Positions 38,878 through 46,885 of a DNA stretch of 50,956 bases are shown here, piece by piece. Origin of the DNA: an uncultured Succinivibrionaceae bacterium. GTDB taxonomy: Bacteria; Pseudomonadota; Gammaproteobacteria; Enterobacterales; Succinivibrionaceae. Position numbers and translations under genes: made by a program. The first letter of the stretch is position 1. Each line of letters begins with the position of its first letter. The notes beneath the pieces are model-generated. The model did no database searches. It worked only from the letters and a program-made list of their open reading frames with translations, and was not told where the DNA came from. The DNA lies in contig CASEBB010000055.1 in NCBI GenBank assembly GCA_949286015.1, positions 1-50,956 on the forward strand. Direction: 5' to 3'.

Positions 38878-39624
38878 ATGGATATCATGCCTAAATTGCT
38901 TTCTCTGCTTGCGCCGTTATCTGCCATTATGGGTAAACAATCGCGCACTTGGGTGCTCGCCTCTGGTGTAGCTTTGGGTTTATTAGTAGGCACCAGCTCT
39001 ACAGTGCAAGCCTTTACTGGTGAGCAAGAGTACATTAAAGCCTGCCAAGCAGGCCAGATGGAGCAGTGCAACGTCTTAGCGCAAATCTATCTGCAGAACA
39101 AAGACTATCGCAACGCGGCGACGCACTTAGAGAAGATCTGTGCCGATACCATGAAGGAAAACTCGCCACTGCACAAGCAAACCTGCTCGCTGCTTTTGAC
39201 GATGCTCACCGACGAAGAGTACGGCATTATGGACTACCAAAAGGGTATGATCTGGGGTGACCACATTTGCGCGCACTCCAACGCCTTTGGCTGCCTCTTG
39301 ATGTCCAACATCTTCTTTACCGGTAAGCATGTCAATGCTGACCTCAATAAGGCCTCTGAGTACGCCAAAAGAGCTTGCGCCTTAAAAGATGGCACCGGCT
39401 GCCGTCAAGCAGCGCTCATTACCTTTACTGCGGCGTATATCCAAAAGGACGTGAACTTAGCAGAGGAGTCTTACAAGTACCATCAGGCTGCTTGTGATGT
39501 GGGCAACCAAGCCTCCTGCAATGACCTGCAACAATACCAACAGAAGATGGAAGAGTTTAAGCTCTACGCCCAGACTCCTGATGCCAATGCGCAGCCACAG
39601 CCAGCGCAGCCTGCCGCGCAATAA
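38878..39624 (+). CDS. Secreted Cys-rich Sel1-like repeat protein
   Basis: A 248-residue protein with an N-terminal signal sequence: basic GKQSRTW, then a hydrophobic run and probable cleavage after VQA (near residue 44). The body shows degenerate Sel1/TPR-like helical repeats with paired cysteines (KACQAGQMEQCNVLAQIY, SNAFGCLLMSNIFF, RACALKDGTGCRQAAL, AACDVGNQASCNDL). This pattern is typical of Hcp-like proteins, whose repeats are stapled by disulfides in the periplasm. A Gln/Pro/Ala tail ends it. Such proteins usually act in protein-protein contacts; no partner is evident. Start choice is uncertain: ATG at 38878 or at 38887, neither with a strong ribosome site. Confidence 0.78.
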   Translation: MDIMPKLLSLLAPLSAIMGKQSRTWVLASGVALGLLVGTSSTVQAFTGEQEYIKACQAGQMEQCNVLAQIYLQNKDYRNAATHLEKICADTMKENSPLHKQTCSLLLTMLTDEEYGIMDYQKGMIWGDHICAHSNAFGCLLMSNIFFTGKHVNADLNKASEYAKRACALKDGTGCRQAALITFTAAYIQKDVNLAEESYKYHQAACDVGNQASCNDLQQYQQKMEEFKLYAQTPDANAQPQPAQPAAQ

Positions 39625-39649
39625 GCTCACGCACGGTCACCAAACTACA

Positions 39650-39678
39650 GCAAAGCCACAGCAAGTCTGTGGCTTTGC
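39650..39678 (+). terminator. Terminator after the Sel1-like gene
   Basis: GCAAAGCCACAG (39650-39661) pairs perfectly with CTGTGGCTTTGC (39667-39678) across a five-base loop, 26 bases after the stop, followed by GTCTTTG. A strong 12-bp stem with a weak T-tract. Confidence 0.65.
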
Positions 39679-40122
39679 GTCTTTGCACCTCCACTACCGC
39701 GCCACCACCTGAGGCCCCACGCCATACTCCGAACCTAACCTTATCCCACCAATACCGGCTCTCCTTAAAGTTTGGTGGCTACCACAACGTAACCTTACAC
39801 CTTTAGGCAAGCACATGAGCCGTGTTTATGGCGTTTCATCTTAACCACCTAACAGCAGTGTGAGGCTTTATCCCCCAAGCTCTGCATAGAGCCCCTATAC
39901 CGCGCATTACGCTCCGCCCAGCCTATTTCCCTGCTCATAGGCTCATCACAGCGCCCGCCCCTACAGAGCACTTTTACTTTTGACGTGGCTTAAGTTCGCG
40001 GGGATGCCTCTTACCTCCTCTTGCCTTCCCTTACTGTTTCCTTTCCCCTATTTGCTCTACCCTGTAAGGCACGAGCAGCGCTTTACAGCTACAGCCCTGC
40101 AGAGAGCGTAGAGTGCAAGCGC
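39679..40122. other. Non-coding gap between convergent genes
   Basis: About 0.44 kb with no gene. CTGTAA/TTACAG near 40070-40096 may form a small hairpin beyond the yfbV stop on the minus strand. Confidence 0.35.
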
Positions 40123-40614
40123 CTATAGCCGCTCGAGAAAGTCCTTGTCCTTAAAGGTCTTAAGCCCCTGATTAATGGCCGTAATAAAGTCGAGCATGGT
40201 CGGATTTTGCGCAGGGGTCTTCTCCAGCTTCTGCATCAGATCAAAGTAAAACTGCTTTTGGCGCTGATTGAGCGGCGTCGTGGCTCGTACCGAGAACCAC
40301 ACCACGCCTAAAAGCGGCAATTGCAGCAAGATCATGATCATAAAGATCACAGAGACAATGGAAAGGTAGAGCGTCATCGAGCCCGAGCTCGGATGCGTAA
40401 AAAGCAGGTACAGACCAGAGAAGCCACCACAGGTGTAGTAAATCCAAAATACCAAGAAAGCAACCACCGGTGGTAAGACCTTACGCCCTAAGGACATCAT
40501 CTTTTTGTAGCGCATCTCTGGGAAGATCGCCATGAGGATAGGCTCATCAGGCCATAAGTCCATATAGTGCGAGCCCAGCTTAATAGCGTTAATGATTTTG
40601 GAGAGGAGCATCAT
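40123..40614 (-). CDS. yfbV: UPF0208 membrane protein YfbV
   Basis: A 163-residue inner-membrane protein of the UPF0208 (DUF412) family. Matching landmarks with E. coli YfbV are an N-terminal G-HY-x-WP pattern (GSHYMDLWP), RYKKMMSLGRKVLPPVVAF before the first of two hydrophobic segments, LPLLGVVWF in the second, RATTPL after it, and the C-terminal TFKDKDFLERL, which parallels the end of E. coli YfbV. Two membrane helices lie near residues 48-66 and 85-108. It has been linked in E. coli to keeping the Ter macrodomain apart from neighbours, but the biochemistry is unclear. In E. coli yfbV neighbours ackA-pta; here pta is the next gene, divergently oriented, with no ackA between. Confidence 0.85.
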   Translation of the reverse strand: MMLLSKIINAIKLGSHYMDLWPDEPILMAIFPEMRYKKMMSLGRKVLPPVVAFLVFWIYYTCGGFSGLYLLFTHPSSGSMTLYLSIVSVIFMIMILLQLPLLGVVWFSVRATTPLNQRQKQFYFDLMQKLEKTPAQNPTMLDFITAINQGLKTFKDKDFLERL

Positions 40615-41869
40615 GCAAGCAGCGAAAACAGAGGGCAGACAAGGGAAAAAGGAAAGTGCGCTGAGAGGTTACGCGTAGTTTGTGCGGTGGAGTAAACCGC
40701 AGAGCAAACGCCAGCCATATGACACAGCAAAGAGCCTCAAGCGTTATGGCATCTCATTATACCGAAGCAACCACGCTCACAGCAGGGTAGCCCCTACTGC
40801 CTCTCGTGGCGCAATGCCCCGCAAGAGACCTCACTACCAGCCTCAGCAATACCATCCCCGCTGAGAGCTCAGCACCCGCCCCGCATCAAAGCAGACACTG
40901 TGGCTGTGACCAGCAATGGCTGTAGCCATCACTGGCTTTAGCCATCAGTGGCGGTGATCGTTACGGCCGCAAGGGCGAGACAAAAAAGACAGAGGCAACT
41001 GTAGCCTTTATCGACTACCTCTGCGTTTAGGACAGCTGCTGCAGCTCCTCTAAGCCCCAATGCCCCAATTATCTTGAGACGTCGGGGCGGCCTCCGCAAA
41101 AGCTCTTTAGCTCTGCTTGCAGGCTAAAGCAGCCTTACCCCGTATTACGCGTGTAGTCTACGTGGTGCTACCTCAGCTGAGGTTGTTGGACGGATACCTG
41201 CCATGAGCCCCTGCGCTTGAGGTTGAGGTACTTAGCGACCGGTGCACTCAACAGCCACTGAGAGTAAGTTGCCTGCTCCTCACCACCACTGTCATCGTGC
41301 TGGTGTCTTCAGCTCTGTTTCCGCCTTGGGTAAGGAGAAATGACCACAGAGGGCTTGCGCGTACTTAAGCGTAATGGCATTGCCCACATCACGAGGCTGC
41401 TTCGCCACCACCAACACCACCACGTACCCACTGCCCAGCCCTCACGTCCCAACTTTTTTAACCTCATTATTAAATCTGATAAATAAAATCAAACTGACAT
41501 TTCAGTTTAGGCCAGCGCGGGAAATCTACGCCATTTGTACCCTACATGCCACCGCTACCAACCACAAAGCCCGCAGCCATGCGCTTAGTGGCAAGCACCT
41601 TGTGGCCGATCTTAACTTGTGAGAAAGCTTCGCAACTCCCGCCTAAGGGGACATGGGTCGCAATTGCTGTCATTTTCCCCAAAAAAGTAAGGGCAATAAG
41701 GGCGCTTTTGCGCTATTCTAAAGGGCAGGCAAACGCTATGAGCCATACGCTCACGGGGAATTCCTTTAGCGCCCGCTAGTACTACTGGTCAGCCCCATGG
41801 CTCTGCCACTTAAGCAGCAGCTCTCTGCGGCTTTGCTTTGTTCGTTTTGATTGTTGTTGGAGATTGGAA
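40615..41869. other. Non-coding gap between yfbV and pta
   Basis: About 1.25 kb where E. coli has ackA, but no acetate-kinase-like frame is present on either strand. It holds a 16-bp tandem duplication (40917-40948), each unit itself a small hairpin TGGCT..AGCCA. It also holds an AT-rich island (about 41455-41512) with the hairpin AAACTGA-CATT-TCAGTTT (41491-41508). The pta promoter was not identified with confidence. Confidence 0.5.
40917..40948. repeat. 16-bp tandem duplication of a small hairpin unit
   Basis: TGGCTGTAGCCATCAC is followed directly by TGGCTTTAGCCATCAG, then by a partial third unit starting TGGC. Each unit can fold as TGGCT/AGCCA with a two-base loop. Function unknown. Confidence 0.6.
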
Positions 41870-43951
41870 GTGCCACGTTCCATTATGCTGGTGCCAGCAG
41901 GCAAGTCTGATGGCTTATTTGTCGCCTCCTTAGGTCTGGTCAAAGCCTTACAAGACAAGGGTGTCAAGGCCGCCTTATTCCGTCCTTTAGATGCCTGCAA
42001 GAATGTCTGCGACAAGGACTGCTGCTACTCGCTTTCCAAGTGCGAAGCCGTTAAGTACATTGCCCAGAACCACCAGAGTGAATTAATCGAAGCCATTCTG
42101 GCCAACTACAGCCGTCTGCTTCAGGATAAGACCCCTGATGTCGTGATCGTCGAGGGTGTGGTTGCTGACAAGTTCAACCAAAACGAGATTAACGCTGCTA
42201 TCTGCCACGCAGTTAACGCCGACATCGTGCCAGTGAGCATGGGCCACTGCAAGAAGGCGATGGACTTAGTAAAGATTGCCTTATCCTACTTTGGCAACGC
42301 TGCTGCGACGCGCTTTGTGGGTGGCATCTTATTAAACGACGACGCCCCACGTGATGCTAAAGGCCAAAAGAAGCTGGTCTTAGCCGGTCACAAGGAAGCC
42401 TGCTGCAAGGGCACCGATGACAGCTGCAAGAACTTCGCTGCTTCCCACAGCGCTGGCGCTTGCTCCATTAGCGCTGGTGCTACTGGTGGTGCTTGCTCCA
42501 TCGGCGGTGATGGCGACAGCTGCGGCTGCGGTTGCTCCCCACTTGCGACCATCCCTTACTGCTGCAAGAACTACACGTACCGTGCTGGTGACCTTGCTGC
42601 CTTCATCGACGGTGTGTGCACCGGTGACAGCTCTGTGCGTTCTGCCAAGATTGTCTTTGACAACGCCGCCGCTGATGACCGCTCCTTACTGTTAACCGCT
42701 ACCGCCCCAGCTGAGACCAAGGCCAAGATCGTCATCGTCTGCGATCACGACGGTGAGTGCTCGGTCAATGGTGCCCAAGCCACCATCGCCACCAAGTCCA
42801 GCGTCTGGGCTGTGGCTGAGACCTTATCCAACCTGCCAGCAATTCTCTTAAACGACGACACCGAGCGTGCTGAGAATGCTGCTGCCTACGGTGCCGCTTG
42901 CTTCGACGCTGCCGCTTTAGACCAACTGAGCGCCCCACGTGATGAGGCCTTCCCTCTGTTAAGCCCAGAGGCATTCCGCTTCAAGTTAACCGAGTTAGCT
43001 CGCGCTGCTAACAAGCGCATCGCTCTGCCTGAGGGTGATGAGCCACGTACCGTGCGTGCTGCTGCTAAGGTGGCTGAGTCGCACATCGCTGTGCCAGTGC
43101 TCTATGGCAAGAAGGATCACATCCTGTCTGTGGCTAAGGAGTTAGGCGTCAGCTTAGACAGCGGTGTGGAGTTCGTCGATCCAGACGAGATCCGCGAGAA
43201 CTATGTGGCCCGCTTAGTCGAGCTGCGTAAGTCCAAGGGCTTAACCGAGGAGCAAGCTCGTGAGCTCTTACAGGACAACGTGTTCTTAGCCACCATGATG
43301 TTAGAGCGTGATGAGGTTAACGGCTTAGTCTCCGGCGCAGTGCACACCACCGCTAACACCATTCGTCCAGCCTTACAGGTCATTAAGACCGCTCCAGGCT
43401 CCAAGCTGGTCTCTGCTATCTTCTTCATGCTGATGAAGGAGCAGGTCTACGTCTTTGGTGATTGCGCTCTGAACTTAAACCCAGACTCTGATCAGTTAGC
43501 GCAGATCGCTATTCAGTCGGCTGACACCGCCAAGGCCTTTGGCATTGACCCACGTGTGGCCATGGTCACCTACTCCACAGGCAAGTCCGGTAAGGGCCCA
43601 GATGTTGACCTCATGACTGAAGCCACCAAGAAGGCGCAAGAGTTACGTCCAGACTTACTGATCGATGGCCCACTCCAGTACGACGCTGCCGTGATGCCAG
43701 ATGTGGCTGCGCAAAAGGCTCCAGGCTCGAAGGTCGCTGGCCGTGCTACGGTCTTTATCTTCCCAAGCCTCTCCACTGGCAACACCGTGTACAAGGCAGT
43801 GCAACGTTCGGCTAACGTTGTTGCCATTGGCCCAATGTTACAGGGCTTAAACAAGCCAGTGAACGACCTGTCGCGTGGTGCTTTAGTTGACGATATCGTC
43901 TACACCATTGCTATCACCGCTATTCAGGCTGGCCAAAAGGATCAGAAGTAA
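41870..43951 (+). CDS. pta: Phosphate acetyltransferase with a Cys-rich N-terminal half
   Basis: A 693-residue long-form Pta, which converts acetyl-CoA and phosphate to acetyl phosphate in fermentative acetate formation. GTG at 41870 is chosen because GGAG lies seven bases upstream and it gives MPRSIMLVPAG, matching the start of E. coli Pta. The N-terminal P-loop-like domain follows (GKSDGLFVASLG). The C-terminal catalytic PTA_PTB domain begins near residue 367 (RIALPEGDEPRTVRAA) and includes GLVSGAVHTTANTIRPALQ, STGKSGKGPDVD and NTVYKAVQRSANVVAIGP. The first 345 residues contain 21 cysteines, ten within about 52 residues (about 177-229), where a GDSCGCGCS segment stands out. The catalytic half has one. 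The middle replaces or extends the DRTGG-type regulatory region. A metal or Fe-S site or redox control is possible but not shown. Two hairpins terminate it. Confidence 0.93.
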   Translation: MPRSIMLVPAGKSDGLFVASLGLVKALQDKGVKAALFRPLDACKNVCDKDCCYSLSKCEAVKYIAQNHQSELIEAILANYSRLLQDKTPDVVIVEGVVADKFNQNEINAAICHAVNADIVPVSMGHCKKAMDLVKIALSYFGNAAATRFVGGILLNDDAPRDAKGQKKLVLAGHKEACCKGTDDSCKNFAASHSAGACSISAGATGGACSIGGDGDSCGCGCSPLATIPYCCKNYTYRAGDLAAFIDGVCTGDSSVRSAKIVFDNAAADDRSLLLTATAPAETKAKIVIVCDHDGECSVNGAQATIATKSSVWAVAETLSNLPAILLNDDTERAENAAAYGAACFDAAALDQLSAPRDEAFPLLSPEAFRFKLTELARAANKRIALPEGDEPRTVRAAAKVAESHIAVPVLYGKKDHILSVAKELGVSLDSGVEFVDPDEIRENYVARLVELRKSKGLTEEQARELLQDNVFLATMMLERDEVNGLVSGAVHTTANTIRPALQVIKTAPGSKLVSAIFFMLMKEQVYVFGDCALNLNPDSDQLAQIAIQSADTAKAFGIDPRVAMVTYSTGKSGKGPDVDLMTEATKKAQELRPDLLIDGPLQYDAAVMPDVAAQKAPGSKVAGRATVFIFPSLSTGNTVYKAVQRSANVVAIGPMLQGLNKPVNDLSRGALVDDIVYTIAITAIQAGQKDQK

Positions 43952-43966
43952 TTCTGCCCTTTGAGA

Positions 43967-44054
43967 GCGGCGCTATCCTTGCCTCAGGCAAGGTTTGCCG
44001 AGCAAAGCTGCAAACGCATTTTGCAGAGCAGAGCTCCTCAAGTAATAGCGCCGC
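43967..44054 (+). ncRNA. Branched 3'-UTR structure after pta
   Basis: GCGGCGCTAT (43967-43976) pairs perfectly with ATAGCGCCGC (44045-44054). Inside, CCTTGCC-TCA-GGCAAGG (43977-43993) forms a tight hairpin and TGCAAA-CGCAT-TTTGCA a second one. A three-way junction in the transcript is likely. Roles could be mRNA protection or a 3'-derived small RNA; it matches no family I know. Confidence 0.45.
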
Positions 44055-44062
44055 CCCATAAA

Positions 44063-44123
44063 GTGCAACGTTAGGTTGCACCACCAAAAGCAGTCTTGGG
44101 GCTATCCAGACTGCTTTTTGTTT
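44063..44123 (+). terminator. Tandem hairpin terminator after pta
   Basis: GTGCAAC (44063-44069) pairs with GTTGCAC (44075-44081), then AAAAGCAGTCT (44086-44096) pairs with AGACTGCTTTT (44108-44118), followed by TGTTT. This is a strong intrinsic terminator with the same two-hairpin layout as after adhesin 1. Confidence 0.85.
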
Positions 44124-44596
44124 ATCTGCGCTTTTGAGTCTGGGCTTATCCCTACCCACGACCTTAAGCCCACCATGGCTTTAGGCTGCTCATGGTGTGC
44201 AGCAGTGCCCCATAGCGATTAGTGCTGCAATAGAGCTTACAAGCGGGTTTTCAGCTAATCACCCTGAGGGGGCTGTTATGCCACTGCGTTACGCGGGCCT
44301 CTTTTAGGTTCGCATTTAGGGGCTTATCCCCACCTGTGCCCAAGTATGATCTTGTTTCCAGCCCACGCCATTAAGCAAGCAGCAAGCAAGAAAACAAGCC
44401 AGAAAGCCCCCTACGCTACTACAAGCAGCACCAGCACCTTACACGCGGTGCACCATGGTTTGCAGCACAGCTTGTAGCAATAAGCCTCGTTTATAATAGA
44501 GCCATTCGCTCATAAGGTCGCTGCGGCGTACCGTTACTGACAACACCAACATGCGTTTGTTTCGCCCCTGCGTAAGGCCGAGGGGAAACAGAGGAA
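44124..44596. other. Non-coding gap upstream of yfcH
   Basis: About 0.47 kb with no gene recognised. The region just before yfcH is purine-rich and supplies a strong ribosome site (GGAGGAG, 44597-44603). TATAAT at about 44491 (within GTTTATAATAG) is a good -10-like box and could start a leader of about 110 bases; no clear -35 box was found. Confidence 0.4.
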
Positions 44597-44609
44597 GGAG
44601 GAGAACGCA

Positions 44610-45512
44610 ATGCACGTGGTGATCGCAGGCGGCTCCGGTTTTATCGGTGCCAACCTCACCCAAGATCTGCTCAAGCAGCAACATCAAGTGACCATCTTGA
44701 CCCACTCCGAGGTACACAAGGTGTTAAGCCGCTTAAGCAAGCACTACGTCTTTGCTAAGGCTCTCCTCGACGCGGAGTTTGCCCCTAATCGTGATATCAC
44801 CGTGATGCCTTACGCGGACTACAGCGGTGAGGGTGATGTGCTCATTAACCTTGCCGGTGAAAGCTTAGGGGCAAAGGCGATTACCATGCGCCGTCTGCAT
44901 CAGCTAGAAAAGTCCCGCACAACGGTCTTAGACGACCTCGCCTCCCAAGTGGCGCTGCCTCCTATCTTTATTCAAGCCAGTGCTGTGGCTCTCTACCCTA
45001 ACAGCGATTTTGCTCAAGACGAGTCTGCCCCGACCACGGGTGAGGGCGAAATTGCTGACCTTGCGCGTATAGTCGAGAGCAAGGCGCAAGCGCTCAATGA
45101 GCAATTTCACTTTAAGCACTTCTATCTGGCACGCTTTGGCATTGTGCTGCATCGCAGTGGCGGCCTCATCAAAAAAGCGTCCTTCCTGCCACCGTTTACC
45201 GTGATCCACGGTGATAACACCATTCCTTTTATCGAGCTCAATGACGCTATTGAAGCCCTCTTGCTCTTATGTAAAGGTGAGATTGAGTCGGGCCCTGTGA
45301 ATTTCACCTCGCCACATGATGCGACCTTAAAAGAGCTGCTGCGCTGCTGCTATAAGCACTCACGTCTGCCACAGCTGCCCATCATCACCGGCTTTTTACG
45401 CCACAGCGATCGGCGGATGCAGCTTTTAAGTGCCAATCAGCACATTGAGCCAAAAGTGCTGTTGCAACACCAGTTTAAGTTTAAGCACGCTGATATCAGC
45501 TCGATCGATTAG
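44610..45512 (+). CDS. yfcH: TIGR01777-family NAD(P)-binding epimerase-like protein (YfcH)
   Basis: A 300-residue cytoplasmic protein of the extended SDR superfamily, DUF1731/TIGR01777 group. The Rossmann dinucleotide motif is at the start: VVIAGGSGFIGANL. Group landmarks follow: DVLINLAGESLG (residues 75-86), near RTTVLDDL, then FIQASAVALYP (where YfcH-type proteins have SA-x-G-Y/F-Y-G), and VESKAQAL. The C-terminus has the DUF1731-like end, LLSANQHIEPKVLLQHQFKFKH, close to the family's 'RV-P-LL-GF-F' tail. Catalytic Tyr context is altered (ALYPNSDF instead of GYYG). Its substrate is unknown throughout the family. GGAGGAG sits six bases before ATG. In E. coli yfcH lies a few genes beyond pta, so its position here is conserved. 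Confidence 0.85.
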   Translation: MHVVIAGGSGFIGANLTQDLLKQQHQVTILTHSEVHKVLSRLSKHYVFAKALLDAEFAPNRDITVMPYADYSGEGDVLINLAGESLGAKAITMRRLHQLEKSRTTVLDDLASQVALPPIFIQASAVALYPNSDFAQDESAPTTGEGEIADLARIVESKAQALNEQFHFKHFYLARFGIVLHRSGGLIKKASFLPPFTVIHGDNTIPFIELNDAIEALLLLCKGEIESGPVNFTSPHDATLKELLRCCYKHSRLPQLPIITGFLRHSDRRMQLLSANQHIEPKVLLQHQFKFKHADISSID

Positions 45513-45529
45513 CGCGCTGGGCGCGGTAA

Positions 45530-45547
45530 AGGCGCCATAGGGCGCCT
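45530..45547. terminator. Bidirectional hairpin between yfcH and the SDR gene
   Basis: AGGCGCC (45530-45536) pairs perfectly with GGCGCCT (45541-45547) across ATAG. It lies 18 bases after the yfcH stop and 80 bases beyond the convergent SDR stop, so it could serve both. Confidence 0.5.
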
Positions 45548-45626
45548 CTCTCTGAGGTAACAGCTTCAAGCCCTGCCCCCTATCACCACTAAGCGTAGGC
45601 TGCATTAGCTGCCTTAGCCTTACTTC

Positions 45627-46418
45627 CTAATAGGCCACAATACCGCCATCCACTAAGTAGTGGGCACCAGTGCAGAAGCTGGCCTGATCCGTGAGAAAGA
45701 ACACCATTGCCGCCACTTCCTCAGGATAGCCCGCGCGCTTGAGCACAAAGAGGTTGTCCTCTTCCTGCCATGCCGACGCCAAAGACTGCCCCGAGCGCTG
45801 CGCATAGCGGTTCATGGCATCATCCGACAGCGGCGTATGAATGGTCGATGGGCAAACGGCATTGACGCGGACGTTTTTTGGGCCGTAATCAATAGCCATC
45901 GAGCGTGTGATCTGGCCTAAGGCACCCTTGGTGAGGCCATAGGCAAAGCTGCAGCCCTTACCGATAAAGAACTGATCAGAGCAGCAAAGCACCACCGAGC
46001 CACCGCCATTGGCAATAATGTGTGGCAGCGTCGCCTGTACCGTGTAAATCGTGCCGTAGATGTTGGTGTTGATCACCAGCTCCAGCTCCTCATCGCTAAC
46101 ATCCAAGATGGTGTTAGAGCGGTGAATACCAGCGTTAGCAAAGACCGCATCTAAGTGGCCAAACTTGGCAAGCAAGGCATCCACCCATGCCTTAAGCGCG
46201 GCGCGATCCTTGGTATCAACTTGCGCAAAGAGCACCCGTCCCTCGCGCTCGGCTGCGGCCACATCCTCCATGGCTAAGAGCTCTTGGGCGGCGGGGACAT
46301 TGATATCGGCAAAGGCAACACTATAGCCCTCTGCTAAGAACTTGCGCACACAGGCGCGCCCAATGCCGGTGGCACCACCGGTAATGGCGATGACTTTAAC
46401 CTTATCCGCACTTGCCAT
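45627..46418 (-). CDS. Classical SDR-family oxidoreductase
   Basis: A 263-residue NAD(P)-dependent short-chain dehydrogenase/reductase. ATG at 46418 is chosen over one 27 bases upstream because AGGAG lies eight bases before it and the protein then begins MASADKVKVIAITGG. Visible motifs are TGGATGIG (cofactor loop), an acidic residue after strand 2 (FADIN, suggesting NAD preference), FANAGI, the catalytic Ser in LCCSDQ, and Tyr-Lys in YGLTK. NAVCPSTIHTPL and the C-terminal GAHYLVDGG are standard for the family. Closest types are 3-oxoacyl-ACP reductase or sugar-alcohol dehydrogenase-like enzymes; the substrate is not predictable. It stands alone, convergent with yfcH. Confidence 0.88.
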   Translation of the reverse strand: MASADKVKVIAITGGATGIGRACVRKFLAEGYSVAFADINVPAAQELLAMEDVAAAEREGRVLFAQVDTKDRAALKAWVDALLAKFGHLDAVFANAGIHRSNTILDVSDEELELVINTNIYGTIYTVQATLPHIIANGGGSVVLCCSDQFFIGKGCSFAYGLTKGALGQITRSMAIDYGPKNVRVNAVCPSTIHTPLSDDAMNRYAQRSGQSLASAWQEEDNLFVLKRAGYPEEVAAMVFFLTDQASFCTGAHYLVDGGIVAY

Positions 46419-46885
46419 GAGGCTTACTCCTGAAGAAAAAAGCATGCAGCGCGCAGTAAATGGCAGCGCTAAGGTGTAGTCCCAAACTACCCTGATAAAG
46501 GAGTGAGTGTGAGGCTCTACTACTTGCCTGCCTAACGCTGGTGCGTGAGCTCCTGCTCAACACAGAGCCATATTAGCAAAAAACACTCAAGCTGGCGGGA
46601 AAAGTACTGAGGTTACAAGGGCATAGACAAGGGCAAAGACCAGCGCAAGTGCCAGGGCCCAGTGTGGTCAGCTCCACCTGCTCAGTCCCGCGCCAAAAGC
46701 GGGCAGCGCTACTACAGGCCCAATAGATAGGTTGCCTTGAGCGGCAAATGGGATCACAATAGCGGCCCCTTGCATCTTGCTGCCAACTCTCGGCCCACTC
46801 GGCGGCGGCGGCGCGGTTCAGCACTCACTGTGCTGCACAGTACTGCACTACACTGCGCTTAAGCCAACTCCACGCCTCATCAGCT
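46419..46885. other. Divergent region between the SDR gene and yjjP
   Basis: About 0.47 kb with no gene. A GGGCA/CAAGGGC-rich stretch near 46618-46640 and a GGCGGCGGCGGCG run at about 46801 are the only notable sequences. Promoters were not identified. yjjP has no obvious ribosome site. Confidence 0.35.

Noticed and set aside
41476..41495. FNR box in the AT-rich island before pta
   Set aside because: The half-sites are spaced seven bases apart instead of four, and one half is imperfect.
40615..41869. Possible ackA or ackA remnant between yfbV and pta
   Set aside because: No frame on either strand shows acetate kinase motifs, and I saw no fragments.
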